From: Climacium dendroides
Taxonomy: Eukaryota > Streptophyta > Bryopsida > Hypnales > Climaciaceae
Assembly (NCBI GenBank): GCA_950106755.1
Contig: OX467084.1
Coordinates: 36,769,213 to 36,833,212 of the forward strand
Direction: 5' to 3'
Length of the DNA stretch: 64,000 nt
The notes under the pieces are model-generated. The model had not been told where the DNA came from, made no database searches, and saw nothing but the letters and a program-made list of their open reading frames with translations. The position numbers were made by a program, and so were the translations under genes. Below are positions 24,882 to 36,364 of the stretch, piece after piece. The number at the start of each line of letters is the position of its first letter. The first letter of the stretch is position 1.

Positions 24882-27800
24882 TCACCAACCTTGTTCTCCT
24901 TCAACAATTCGACGTAAATGATCCATTGCAAATTGCACTTGTTGACGAGGAGCAATGAAACTATTTCCATCGTTCTTCTTTGGTTTCCATGATGCCATGA
25001 TACTATCTGTGGAAACATAGTCAGCTTTGTCGGCCGTTCGGTCAATCTTCCATCTAAAATTAGGCTTTATGTCCCACCCCGTATACAACCGTTGCACATC
25101 TTTGGATGTTCCACATGGGGTGTACCATTGCACTAAGACTTCGCGAAAGTGAATGGCCGTGGGATCAAATTGTGGATTTTCTACTGCCCTTCCGAGCCAT
25201 ACGGGCTCAAGACAATCCAATCCTGGCCTCACAAAGAGGTAGAATCCCTCACGAACATCAGTGACTACATTGTATGCTGATGGGGGCCTTCCCTCTAGAG
25301 TACCAATGTAAGGATCTTCGGCCTCCACCTCTTGACGTGTCCTTCCATCTTGCATGAAATCTGTCATAAGATCTCCGGGTTGTCGAGTCTGAGGCCAAAA
25401 TCCTTGTTGCAATTCATTAGATTGGGGGGAGTCTTCTTCGCCTCCATCCAACATGGCATTTCTCACGCGGGTCCAATACGTGACCAAGTTTGACATGTGG
25501 GTTCTGTACTCCACCGTCCCATCTTCTTCGGATATGTCTTTCCAATGTTGGATGTATCCATCAAGTCCACGCAAAATCTCAGCTTCGTTTGTCATCTTCT
25601 TGGGGGTCACGCGCGGTGGATCACCTTGAGGAAGTATAGGTCTATGGTCGACATCTTCCTTCCATAGCTTCAATCCCCCTTCAGGCAACCATGGAATGCC
25701 TGTACACGCCAATTTGTATTGCATGATAGGCCATCCGTTGTCATCCATGAAGAATTTGTACTGTCTCCCATGAGAGTGGCCCACCAATTGTTTATTGTGC
25801 ATCCCAATATAAGGTTTGACATAGGCCTTGAAGTCGGGCACTTCTTCAATTAGATGTGGAATGAACGGACCTTGTTCCATTTCCATGTAGGATTGCATCA
25901 ATGATGGTAGGGTGGGATGGTCTTTCTCGCGGAGTTGCATGCTCCATCGCCCAAATGATGCATCCATGTCATCATGGGTGTGACCCACTATCATGAAGGA
26001 TACCACCACTTCTTTCACAATGCGTCTTGCCACCAAGAGGGACCAAAAACAGAAAACATACCTGTTTTTGTTTTCCCTCCAAGAGTTGTCCATCTGAACG
26101 TGTAGTACCGGTGGCAACGGTTGAGCCTCAATAGGTTGAGGAGGAACAGCTCCCAAAGAATCAATACAGATCTCGCTACCTTGCAGCAACGTTCGATATA
26201 GTTCCGTGCTTCCGGCTCCTTTGAACAACGTCCGTGAAGACATTGTGGGGGGCCTTTCTAAATCTCGTAACAATTTGGCGATGGATCCCACTGTAAAGTT
26301 GTTGTCGCTGGGAAACACGTCCAAATTGTAATGTGCATATTTGCCATCCCCGTGTCCATGTGCAAAAATCCTTGATACCTTCACGGGCAATTTCATGAAC
26401 CCATCTAGGGCTTTTGTTTTCCTTGCCAATGCAGGACATGCTGTTTTTGAATGATCCATTTTGTCGTGCATGATAGATAAAAGTTGCATAGGCCGTAATT
26501 TGGACAACCATCTACTACGGTAGTAGGCATGTCGACAAGCTTCTTGTAGAAACAAGTGCTTCTCGAAGCGCCTTTGGATTCGTTGATAGTCCTCCGATCT
26601 AGGAGCAAAAGAAGCTCGTAGTTGCTTTAGATTGTCACAAATACTACATCTTGCGAAGGAATCTCCCCTTCCCTTCACGACGTACTCAGCAAAATATTTT
26701 GTTCGAATTTTACTAAAACATGATTGCAAGAGTGTCGACAGCCCGAGTTCTTCATTGGCCTACAAACAATAGAAACACGCGCACTCAGTCTGCGTATTCA
26801 ACAAGCACTTCATTGGATGTTGGAGGACTCTATGAGCTATTGTGGTCGATGCGACAATTCGACCATGTCCTTTTCATATGAATGCTAGAGGTGACATTGC
26901 GAGCCATACCTTGTTCACGGCGGCTAGTAATTGCCTCCATTCGGTACCGGTCGGAAGAACTTTGAGGCAAACCTTTTCACCAGTGGTCAAGGTGCGAGAC
27001 AAATGGGGCATGTGGTCGGCCATTGCCTCCAATAATGAGCGCAAAGTCTCGATGCCTTGAACAGTGGCAGTCCTTGTCTTTTTTCGATTGGAGTTCCCGT
27101 GTGGAGCGCCTCTGACGCCAGCCTTGGCCTTGGCCCTGTATCTTTCGAATGTGCGGAGGGGGATGTTGTGAAGAATCCTCCAAGTACGTGGACAGACGTC
27201 TATGCCTTCTAAGGTAACAACTTGCCTCCCCCTCGGAACCGCTTTGTGCATTGTCCTATGAACATCCAAATTTTTGCTAGATTTTACTTGAAATGTCTGT
27301 AGGTGCATTTCCGCGCAAAGCACACGGATGGTGGAAAGATGGAACTTACGAGTGCATTCATTATCGCAGCAGATTTGTGTGAAGACCTCTGCAATGGATT
27401 CATGTGATACCATCTTCGTCTTCTTATCTAGTAAAGCGGCAGCTCGAGCTCTCCTATCATAACGATACCGTCGCACGCCCCCATTTTTTCTACTCCCTTC
27501 CATTTCTTTATCCAGAGCTTCTTGCTTGCGAGCGTGATCATAAACACTGACGTACCCATTTTCGCCGTGGTGAAACACTTGCCGCATAGGCCAGCGCAAG
27601 CACATGTCTCCGACGTTGGGGTCCCATTGTACACGTCCAAGACAACAATGCCAACGTCATCCATCCCCAGCCTGCTCTGTCCATCAATGCAAGCGTTGGG
27701 ATTGGCATTGATGATGATCACTTCCGCAAAGTTGGAGCCGTCCGCATGTTTTGCGAGCAATGCCTTCCCAGACCATCCGTCTCGATCAATGCCCTCGCAA

Positions 27801-28018
27801 TCTGGGATGGGACTATTGTCTACGTTTGCCTCGGCATATGCTTCCAAGTCCACGTCCTCTTCCTGACATTCTGCAAACCCCTGCACACCGAACGATGAAG
27901 AATTGACACGACATCAACGACAAAGGAACGCAATGTACAATAAGAAACGTGAAAACTGACGGGAGTAGAAAGTTATATACAATACCTCATCACCATCAGA
28001 GTCGTCCGAAGAAAACAT
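24882..28018 (-). CDS. DUF7869-like protein, candidate transposase of the giant element (with a frame change)
   Basis: Minus-strand exons are 28018-27986 (ATG, 11 codons), 27880-26910 and 26759-24882, with GT-AG introns at 27985-27881 and 26909-26760. The predicted length is about 959 aa. Exon 2 is 971 nt, so one frame change near 27560-27650 is needed; it may be a real frameshift or a missed intron. Exon 2 has a Cys motif (CCDNEC) followed by VCPRTWRILHNIPLRTFERY. Exon 3 has a CSIC motif, then QMDNSWRENKNRYVFCF and VGHTHDDMDASFGRWS. From memory, this D-N-x-x-x-ENKN / GHTH-DxD pattern is typical of the DUF7869 family of repetitive proteins in plants and animals; an RNase H-like transposase fold is suspected, not shown. 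It is the only transposase-like gene between the termini. The palindrome array 28660-29495 lies just upstream. Confidence 0.65.
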
Positions 28019-28659
28019 AGGAGACGTTAAAATCGTAAGTGTTTTCTAATAGAAAATAGCGGCCTCGTAGGAAGCATGAGAGTGACACTTGAAAGAATTG
28101 GTAGCATATACGTCCTCTTTGTTCAGCCCACAAGGGCTAACACGCCTGACAGCAGTAAAATAAAAAGTATTAGAAGAAATGACAAATAGGCGAGTGGCGA
28201 AAGCGGTGAATATGAGGACATCATTACATAATCAAATACAGTATGAAATAGTGTAGCAACTGTCTCGAACCCGCCCACTTGCTGTGAGGTTTGGTATAGA
28301 ATGCAATGAAGTCTGAAACTGACGGTTCCCATAGAACGTAGACTACCGTGGACCCCATTCCGCAGAGCAATGCCACTATGTCCAAGAAAGCCAATCAACC
28401 GCACATGAGTATGGACCGAACAGTCTAAGTCCGAGGAGACTGGAAGTCTACGCACATATTCCCCCAAGGCCTGTTCACTGAGCCACTCTGAACTGCGTGG
28501 AAGAGTTACACCTCTCGCAGATATTGTTCTATACCCAATATAGAGGAATCGCGCCAAAGGATAGACAACCCAATGTAAAGAATCACAAAGAAGAACTTGT
28601 CCCTACAATGAATGCTGAACAGTCCAGAGTCTCCAAGAAAGAGCCCCACCGAATAACAG

Positions 28660-29495
28660 TTAAGAACGGCCGCTCTGAACTGCGAGGAACAGGATGCATG
28701 CGTGATTCATCCACGTGATCGCACATAATTGGGGAAACGGAGGACTAGGATCTAAATAATGCGCATGCAAAACATAGATCAGAGCGGCCGCTCTGAACTA
28801 GACAGAGAGTGACAAATCATGATCGCTCGAAACAGACGGTGACTGAGCTCCGTCACCCTCCCTGGAGTTCAAAGAGGCCGCTCTGAGCTTAAGGGAAGAT
28901 CACAGAGCTCCGTCACCGTCTATTCCGAGTGAGCATGATTTGTCACTCTCTGTCCAGTTCAGAGCGGCCGCTCTGAACTGAATGGAGGATAGCCTTCGCC
29001 TCGGTCATATGCTTGCAGTTCAGAGCGGCCTCTCTAAACTGAATGAAGAATAGCGTTCGTCTCCGTCACCTCACGTTCAATTCAGAACGGTCGCTCTGAA
29101 CCGAACGGAGGATAGCTTTCGTTTCCGGCACCTCACGATCAATTCAGAGGGACCGCTTTCATCCGAACGGAGGATAGCTTTCCCAATCGTCACCCCACAT
29201 TCAGTTCAGAGCGGCCGCTCTGAATTGAACGGAGTGTAATATTGCTTCCCAATCGTCACCCCACGATCAGTTCAGAGCGGGCGCTCTGAACTGAACGGAG
29301 TGTCATATTGCTCCCCAATCGTCACCCCACGTTCAGTTCAGAGCGGGCGCTCTGAACTGAACGGAGTGTCATATTGCTTCCCAATCGTCACCCCACGTTC
29401 AGTTCAGAGCGCCCGCTCTGAACTGAACGGAGTATCATATTGCTTCCCAATCGTCACCCCACGTTCAGTTCAGAGCGCCCGCTCTGAACTGAGTA
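28660..29495. repeat. Palindrome array 1, upstream of the DUF7869-like gene
   Basis: About ten copies of a ~20-bp palindrome (consensus TTCAGAGCGGYCGCTCTGAA), perfect at 28779-28796 and 28959-28976 and near perfect at about 29209, 29270, 29333, 29398 and 29464. From about 29000 the palindromes form a 60-66 bp tandem repeat with a spacer (CCCAATCGTCACCCCACGTT). The central two bases vary (GC, GG, CC, TC) while the arms are kept. Position upstream of the minus-strand gene start (28018) suggests a regulatory or binding role; this is inferred. Confidence 0.85.
28801..28954. repeat. Long inverted repeat bordered by palindromes
   Basis: Arms 28801-28843 and 28912-28954 are reverse complements with about four mismatches in 43 bases. 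Perfect palindromes sit just outside both arms (28781-28794 and 28961-28974), so the segment 28779-28976 could form one large cruciform or hairpin. The loop contains a decayed palindrome (AAAGAGGCCGCTCTGAGC). Confidence 0.8.
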
Positions 29496-29519
29496 ACACT
29501 AATTTCGGGTGACACTAAT

Positions 29520-31213
29520 TATCATAAATCAATCTGGACGGAATGCCATCCGAACTTTGTCTCATGTAATAGATGATAATGCTAAGGTATATCAGCATTG
29601 TATAAATCATGACTCTGAAATACCACAGCACTGTGGATAATTGATTGTCTACGAGAATGTGAATAACTATTCGGAACCGAATGAGCACAAACTACAATGA
29701 GCATAGTTCTAGAATTCGCATTTCAGCAAATGCAGCATTTTGTCTAACGCGAAGACATGCCTCGCCTGTTGCTAGTGTGAGATTCTAGGAATGTGGCTCA
29801 TGCAGTACTACAGATGCAAAATAACTGAAGAAAAACATGAAATTCGTTGAAATCCGTTGAAATTGAGTTCTTAGAGACAAAAAACAATCCTGCGAACCGA
29901 GAGAAGAGAAACAGGGGATAAATTGTTCATCGAACCTGAAATGAGGACGTACGACGTCATTGGCGCTTCTCAGCAACAAAGATGGCCTCCAGCGGTCGAC
30001 AACGTGCTGCACAACGCGGACGGAAGAGGAGAAAGCGGTGCGCGCTCTAATATCGACATACACAATTGTAGACGACGAAAGAAGAATGGCAGAAGCCGGT
30101 TTCAGTTTTGTATTATGAGGCTGTACTTCAATGCGGCAGCCGCATATGGCGGCTGCCACGTCGCCAGCGTAGGGCCACGTTGGATTCGACAAAAAAATAA
30201 ATAAAAATGAAAAATTTGGACATCTCTGTCACGCGTAGTTTCTACGCTAGTCGCTACGCTAGGTTATTAAGTGTGTTGTCAGAACCAGTTCTCGACCGCA
30301 TGGTTTTTGCATTCGGAGGGTACAAGATATTTTTGCACAACCCCAACTGCTTTCCCAAAGTCATTTGCCTCTGGTGAAGGGAGTCGACGACGCTCCAGCA
30401 AGTTCTATAGCAAAAGGGTGAAAGCGGAGGACATTGCATGTGGAGATCACAATCGCACGCACTTCAAGAAGGTTTGTTCACCGCCACTCTTGAATTTCCA
30501 TAATCCTCAGCAATTTTTTTTGGGTTTGAACTTCAAAGAATAGTTGTTCTGGCTTTCATCGTGGCTTCATTTGCCACCATTACCACTTCGCTACATCTTC
30601 TATAATAGCTTGAGATTTCTTCATTTCGAGTTTGGGAATGGAAATGCTGGAATTCTAAGTGGTAGAGAAGAAAGAAAGGTTTCTTGATTTTGTTTAAGGT
30701 TTACAGAAAAGTTTCCAATGTAGTCAATTTCCAATGTCAATGAACCCACTTGGAAGTGGTTTTGAGATTCCATTGGGAATGCTTCTCATTTGCAACTTCT
30801 CAGTAGCCTTCAAGTTCTCATTTTGTATTTGTTAGCACATTAGAAGAGATTTATATTTTCTTAAGACTTTTTCTTTTTCATTCTTGTGAGATTGTATGCT
30901 ATAAAAGAGCTCTTGTAAGGGCTCATCTGTCTTTTTCATTGTTTTTCTTGGTCTATATTCTTTCTAAATCATGTTTTTTAGCAAGAAACAAAGATGTGGA
31001 ACCTAAGAAAATGCATGCACCAGTGATTTCTAGCAAGATGTTGCAAATTGAAAGATAAGGATTGTTGATTGTAATAGAATAACAATTTTGCATCTCTTCA
31101 TTCTAGGGCTTAAGGATTTGGTGGAAGGATTGCCTCATCTTCACTCTCTACTCTACCTATTAGTAGGGTTGATGTGTTTCATTGTAGGGCATTTTTGGTT
31201 CTAAACAGATTCA
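29520..31213. other. Intergenic sequence upstream of the 179-aa gene, with a possible 5' exon
   Basis: The segment 30271-30471 has an open frame on the plus strand (ending ...DHNRTHFKK) followed by a donor-like GTTTGT. Its phase does not fit an acceptor at 31208 with the reading frame starting at 31214, so if it is an exon it would have to be untranslated or belong elsewhere. Open frames on both strands at 29785-30204 have no further support. No other gene seen. Confidence 0.35.
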
Positions 31214-32454
31214 ATGGCTGGCGCTGCAAACTTCAGTAAGTGCTCTGAGCAGCTTAGAGTTCTTTTGGACAATGAGGACTTTGGGTAAGTGACTTCTTCT
31301 TTTTCTACACATGTTTTTTGGGCTTTCTGCGTTTACAGCTGTTGCATGATTTTTTACCATACTTATGATTGCTTCATTGGAATTGATTCAAAATTGCTTG
31401 AAATAGGGCTCGCGATTTTTGGCAAGGCTACAAGCTATATTGCTTTGCCCATTATTCTCACTGCGAGACGTCTAAGGAGATGTTCCAAGACACCAAGATG
31501 GGTAAATACTACATGGATTATGTTTTTCTTCTTCCATTTGTAGAATTGTGTACTTCAAAAGCATGTGCAAAACTCTAAGTTTTGGATAATATGTAGGTAT
31601 CACATGCATGGTTGTTCCTTAGTGCAATCTTTGTTGGTTTCTTGTTGCAGGTCATGTTATGTGTGCATTGCAGGGCACACTTGAAGTTCCTTGGGGAGCA
31701 CAATTTGATGCTGCAATTCGAGATGTGTGGGCCATGATGGAGGAGTATGTCCATGTGCGTTACAACAAGGATTGCACAAACCTTCGGTGAGTTTTTTTGG
31801 TTGTCAAGTACAACATGCTATACTACATATTAACATTTCTTGATTGATTTTGATGCTCAATTCTTGTTAGCATTGTTTCTTTGTTAGTTCATTTGTTGAT
31901 AATTGTTTAGGTTTGCAAAGGTTTTGCTTGGTTTTTGAGATTACAGTATGTATGTACTTGGACATGTTAATTTTTGATATGATAATATGTCTTGATTCAC
32001 ATGGCATGTAGGGCTCTCATGGAGGAATTCGATGATGAGGATGAGCTCGCCGCATCCAAGAATGGTTCCTTGCTTCTACAACTCATTGAAGTTTGTAATA
32101 TACATTGCTTTTGACCTTCCAATAGCAAAGGAAAAAATGATGCCCTTCGATATCTCTTTATTCTTTGATTTTTTTTCATGATATTGAATTTTTGATGATG
32201 TCAATTTCTTGGGTAATGTTGTGATTTTTTGAATTTTGAAGGATTTATAAAAGATTTCTCATTGAAATATGTCTTATTGGTACTTCATTGTTTAGGATGA
32301 CAAGTACGGGACTGAACATTTGCATAGGGAGTCTCAAACAATTCACTTTGGAACGGATATTTTTGATGAATTTCGTGCCCGGCTCAATCAAGCACAAGCA
32401 AATTTGGATAACCTCACACCTGAGCGTCGAGCGTCCCGTCGCCACTATCGTTGA
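31214..32454 (+). CDS. Five-exon gene for an unrecognised 179-aa acidic protein
   Basis: Exons are 31214-31284, 31407-31501, 31651-31786, 32012-32090 and 32296-32454. Each is bounded by a good GT and AG, and together they give one uninterrupted frame of 179 codons plus stop. The protein starts MAGAANFSKCSEQLRVLLD, has an aromatic/Cys/His-rich second exon (FWQGYKLYCFAHYSHCE), then VPWGAQFDAAIRDVWAMMEE, an acidic stretch (EEFDDEDE) and a basic C-terminus (PERRASRRHYR). I recognise no domain. Unlike the two GC-rich genes in the element, its introns are AT-rich and its codons ordinary. It could be a captured host gene or a true part of the element. The clean splice chain argues that it is not decayed. 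Confidence 0.65.
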
Positions 32455-32459
32455 AGGAA

Positions 32460-33397
32460 GACTTCTACTTACTTGTTGTATGTACATAATGAATTTTTGC
32501 TAAGTACTATAGTACCGGGAGTAGTTTTATTAGAAAAAGACGTTATGTTTTGTTTCTTTATTTTGTACAAGTTTTTCTAATAAGTAGCTTTCTTACTTTT
32601 TGGATAAACTGGAGTCACTTTGTTACCTTGGGATTTACCTTTTTGTAGGCCACATCAGGAGAATATGACATTTCTATTCAACATGTTGAATTGGATGATT
32701 AGTAGATCCCCCCAAAGACTTTACATGCAGAACTAATTTTTATCAAACATTTAAAGTTTAACATTATCTGTGTGTTGCTCGTTAAAAGTGAACAGTTGAT
32801 GAGATTAGTATGGTATGTGGAACTTCTTCCAAGCATTGAGAATCTTTCTAATGCTCTTGTGTTTTATATTGTAGGCGATGTTCAAGTATGTACTTTTGTG
32901 CAAGAGATGCTTACATTGTCTTCAAAATACCTTCTTTTATCACTTCTTGCATTTTGGGTGGACTTGTAGCGGCATAACTTATATTTTAGGACAATTATTA
33001 AAATGAATATTACATTCCTTGATAGCTCATTTGTTTAAGTATCTTCAAACTATTTCCTAAAATCATGTTCGAAATTCAAATCACATGAGGTAACCCTAAA
33101 TCTCCAAAGTCCTCCATAGTTTTTTTTGGTCGTTAGATACTTTATTGTAGTGTTGACCCAACAAATTTATGTTGTTGCAATGAACTATGCAAAAACATTA
33201 AGTTCGTAGATTAGCAAATTAGCAAATTTTTTTTTTTTTAAATTAAAATTTTTTTAATGTCGTAGAAGCTTTGAACTTATTAAAACTCTTATTTATATTA
33301 ATAGTAAAAAGGAGTTTTCATGAGTAACGATACTATTGCTAATATGATTACATGTATAAGAAATGCGAACTAGGAAAAGAAACGTTGCAGTACTGGA
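32460..33397. other. AT-rich sequence downstream of the 179-aa gene
   Basis: The first part is probably 3' untranslated sequence. No splice chain or long open frame is seen, and 32772-32969 is open but unsupported. A poly-A/T-rich patch lies near 33220-33260. Confidence 0.5.
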
Positions 33398-34253
33398 CTA
33401 GCGGTTGGCGCTTGCTATGCTACGCATTCACCATAAAAATTTCATAAGAATTTTTATGTATGAGATAGAATGTAGACCAAATATTTCAATAAGTCTTCAA
33501 ATAAAAATGCCTAAAATCTTTGTATAATTTTTGTTCTAAGTAAGCATATATAGAAAAGTAGCATAGAAATTTATTGAATGATGAATGAAGCATATGCAAT
33601 GGTAAATACTATAAAAGATACACATACATTAGAAATTTGACTCCATTGTTACAGAAAATTGCAATTCAAATTGAAGAAGTGAAAAGAAAAACTAATAAAT
33701 CTCAAAAACTTTGTGAACAACTTCATTGTTGTGGAATCCCAAATTTCTTCAATTGAATCAATTTCTCAAAATCATTTGGTAGTTGTGATAGACAATTGAA
33801 ATCATGAAAGCTCAAAGTTCATGAAAGCAAAAAATCATAGAAGTGCAAAGAAGTTTCAAGCCAAGAGAAGCAATGCATTTGCTACCTCTATATATCATCC
33901 TCTGGATCCTCTTTTATATCCTCTCAATTGCAACAACTATATAATTTCTATAATATCACCCTTAGTAAAAAGTGATATCAGAGGTGGTTGTGAAGTGCTC
34001 CTCTATTTCAGTAATATGCCATTATGTGCAAAACATGATTTGTATGTATGCTTGATTGGAAATATTTTTATAACATTATTAAAATAATTATTTTAAAGAC
34101 TTATTGAAACCGTTATCATGCATCCTATTGAAATATATCAAAAATTTACTAATCTGTGATACAGTGAATGCGTAGTATAGCAAGCACGAACCCCTAAGTA
34201 TTAATGGTAGCATTTGTGCTATTACAGAGGGAGTTCTAATTTTAGTAGTATGA
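33398..34253 (-). mobile_element. Non-autonomous Helitron, first of a head-to-tail pair (856 bp)
   Basis: On the minus strand it ends ...GCCAACCGCTAG (plus-strand CTAGCGGTTGGC at 33398) and begins TCATACTACTAAAAT (plus-strand end 34253). It is homologous along its length to 16148-16934. The next Helitron starts at the very next base. Confidence 0.75.
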
Positions 34254-34820
34254 CTAGCGGTTGGCGCTTACTATACTACGCATTCACCATTAGAATTTCA
34301 TTAGAATTTTTTATGTATGAGATAAAATGCAGAGCAAGAATTTCAATAAATGTTTAGATAAAAATTACTAAAATCTTTTTATAATTTTCTAAATAAGCAT
34401 ATATTGAAATAAATAATGATGAATACTATAAAAGATACACATACATTAGAATGCATTAGTAATTTGATTGAATTGTTCCAAACAGTGGCAACCCCAATAG
34501 AAGAATTTAAAGGAAGAACTTGTCAACCTCCAAAGCTTCTTAAACAATTCAATTGTTGTGAAATTGAAACTCGGCTCAAGTCATTTGGTATTAGCAATAG
34601 GAAATTGCAATTCGAAGCTCAAAGCTCACAAAAGCACAAAATTATAGAAATGCAAAAGAAATATGAAGCCAAGAAAAGCATTATCATGTATTCTATTGAA
34701 ATATATCAAATTTTTATTAATATGTGATACAATGAATGCATAGCATAGCAAGCATGAGCCCCTAGTATTAATGGTAGCATTTTTGATATTACGTAGGGAC
34801 TTATGATTTTAGTAGTATGA
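34254..34820 (-). mobile_element. Non-autonomous Helitron, second of a head-to-tail pair (567 bp)
   Basis: It has the same termini as its neighbour, abutting it without spacer, with an internal deletion relative to the 856-bp copy. The outer 5' flank on the minus strand is G rather than the usual A, so the target is either diverged or atypical. Confidence 0.7.
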
Positions 34821-35346
34821 CTAACATTTTTGAATTCCATAACTACATTCTTAACACTCTCGTGTTTTAAATCATACTGTAGCTTCTTCTACTTATAATT
34901 TTTTAAGCATGAATATGAAACATTTTTTGTTTGAAATTTTGTATATGTATTTCCAACTCATTTCTTGAGAGCAACATGCTATAGAATCTCAAAAACCTTC
35001 TACAAAAAGTTTGAAAGATGAAATCTAACCATTCAAGAAGAGTTGAAAACATTTTTTTTTGAAATTCAGACGACTTGATCTTATAGATGGTAAGGTATTT
35101 TATTCTAAAGTTTTAGGAGGATATAATTTAACAATTTAACTAAGGGATCCTATGGTTGGAATTGTTAATGAAGAAATATAAATGAAGGTTTTAGCCTTGC
35201 ATTGGATTTAAGTAATTTGAAGCAATTTTGGATATGAAAACATCGAATTTTTTTGAGGGTTAAAAAAGTGTAGATACACTCATATACTTAAGTATTATTT
35301 GACTATCAAATGATGGAGCCCCCCCCCATGTTATGATGCTTCATTT
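34821..35346. other. AT-rich spacer
   Basis: No gene or repeat recognised apart from a C homopolymer at about 35321-35328. Confidence 0.5.
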
Positions 35347-35560
35347 AGACTCGGCTTAGGTTCGGCAGAGGTTCGTTTTGGGTACGTTTTGGGTTTGAGG
35401 GGGTTGGGTTCAGGTTCGGCGGAGGTTCGGTTCAGCTTTGGTTTGGGTTTGAGGGGGTTGGGTTCAGGTTCGGCGGAGGTTCGCTTTAGCTTCGGTTTGG
35501 GTTTGATGGAGGTTGGGTTTTGGTTCGGCTCCAGGTTTGGTTGGTCGTCTTCCCTATTCC
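35347..35560. repeat. 54-bp GC-rich minisatellite
   Basis: GGTTGGGTTCAGGTTCGGCG recurs with a 54-bp period (at about 35402 and 35456), with diverged flanking units. As 54 is a multiple of three, it yields long but repetitive open frames on both strands (such as GLRGLGSGSAEVRFSFGL), which are not called genes. Confidence 0.8.
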
Positions 35561-35579
35561 GAGGGTTTGCATACACACT

Positions 35580-35890
35580 CTTTCCACCGGTACCGCGCCT
35601 CTCTCTTCCTTTCTTCCGTTCCCCCGCGCGCAGCGCTCATTTTTTCTTGCGCTCGTTCTTCTTCTCATTTTTCTTGCTTGTTCTTGCTCGCGCTCGTTTC
35701 TTGTGCTCGTTCCTCCCCGCGCAGTGGTCTTTCTTTCTGGCGCAGCGTGATTTCCTTCTTCCGTTCCTCCCGCGCGCAGTGTGATTTCCTTTTTGCGCTC
35801 CTCCCGCGTGCAGCGTTGTTCCTTTCTTGTGCTCCTCCCGCGTGCAGCGTTGTTCCTTTCTTGTGCTCCTCCCGCGTGCATTTCGGTACC
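35580..35890. repeat. Pyrimidine-rich degenerate repeats, possible promoter/5' leader region
   Basis: TC/TTCTT tracts with GCGCGCAG motifs. The last units (CTCCTCCCGCGTGCAG at 35798, 35832 and 35866) have a 34-bp period. A donor-like CAAGGTACGC follows at about 35920. CT-rich leaders are frequent near plant transcription starts, so this may mark the 5' end of the large downstream gene; this is inferred. Confidence 0.45.
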
Positions 35891-36141
35891 TGGTGTGTTG
35901 CTTGTGGACACCTCGTCTGCAAGGTACGCTCTCCATTGGTTTAGGGTCTAGGTCATTTCATTGCGAGCTATCTCGTTCCTTTGCTTTTTTGAATGTTGGT
36001 GCGAGCTACCCTAAATCCACATACCTCTAGCACTGTAGTTCGGTGGCTTCACTCTGCGTTGATGTCTGTTGCTGTTACTTTGCGTTCTCTGAATGCAATT
36101 GCGTATCTTATTAGTTTTCATTGAGTTCCATTGCACATCAT

Positions 36142-36243
36142 CTGCAGCTGCCAGGGATTCCGAGTTCCTGGAGTCTTCACAAACGAAGCAATTTTGCTAT
36201 TCTAGGCTGAAGAAGCAGAGTATTGAACAGGCACCTAGCCCAG
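36142..36243 (+). other. Possible upstream coding exon
   Basis: Between an acceptor-like CATCTGCAG and a donor-like CCCAGGTAATC, one frame reads ARDSEFLESSQ...KKQSIEQAPSP without stops. It could be a 5' exon of the large gene at 37850 or chance. No spliced continuation could be proven. Confidence 0.25.
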
Positions 36244-36364
36244 GTAATCACCACATCCCAATTGATTGCAATGCCAAGCATTCCTAAACAATTTGAAACC
36301 ATGCAAACATAGAAGAATTTGCTAAAACAAGTACCCCCTATGACCGCGCACATGTTGATGTAGT

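Noticed and set aside
28660..29495. CRISPR-like array of regularly spaced repeats
   Set aside because: The repeats are self-palindromic, the spacers are themselves repeated, the genome is intron-containing, and there are no cas genes.
30271..30543. First coding exon of the 179-aa gene
   Set aside because: The splice phase at its donor does not fit the downstream frame, so only a possible untranslated exon is noted.
35389..35944. Several overlapping 67-143 aa open frames on both strands
   Set aside because: They arise from a 54-bp minisatellite and pyrimidine-rich repeats, have low-complexity composition and lack splice or domain support.
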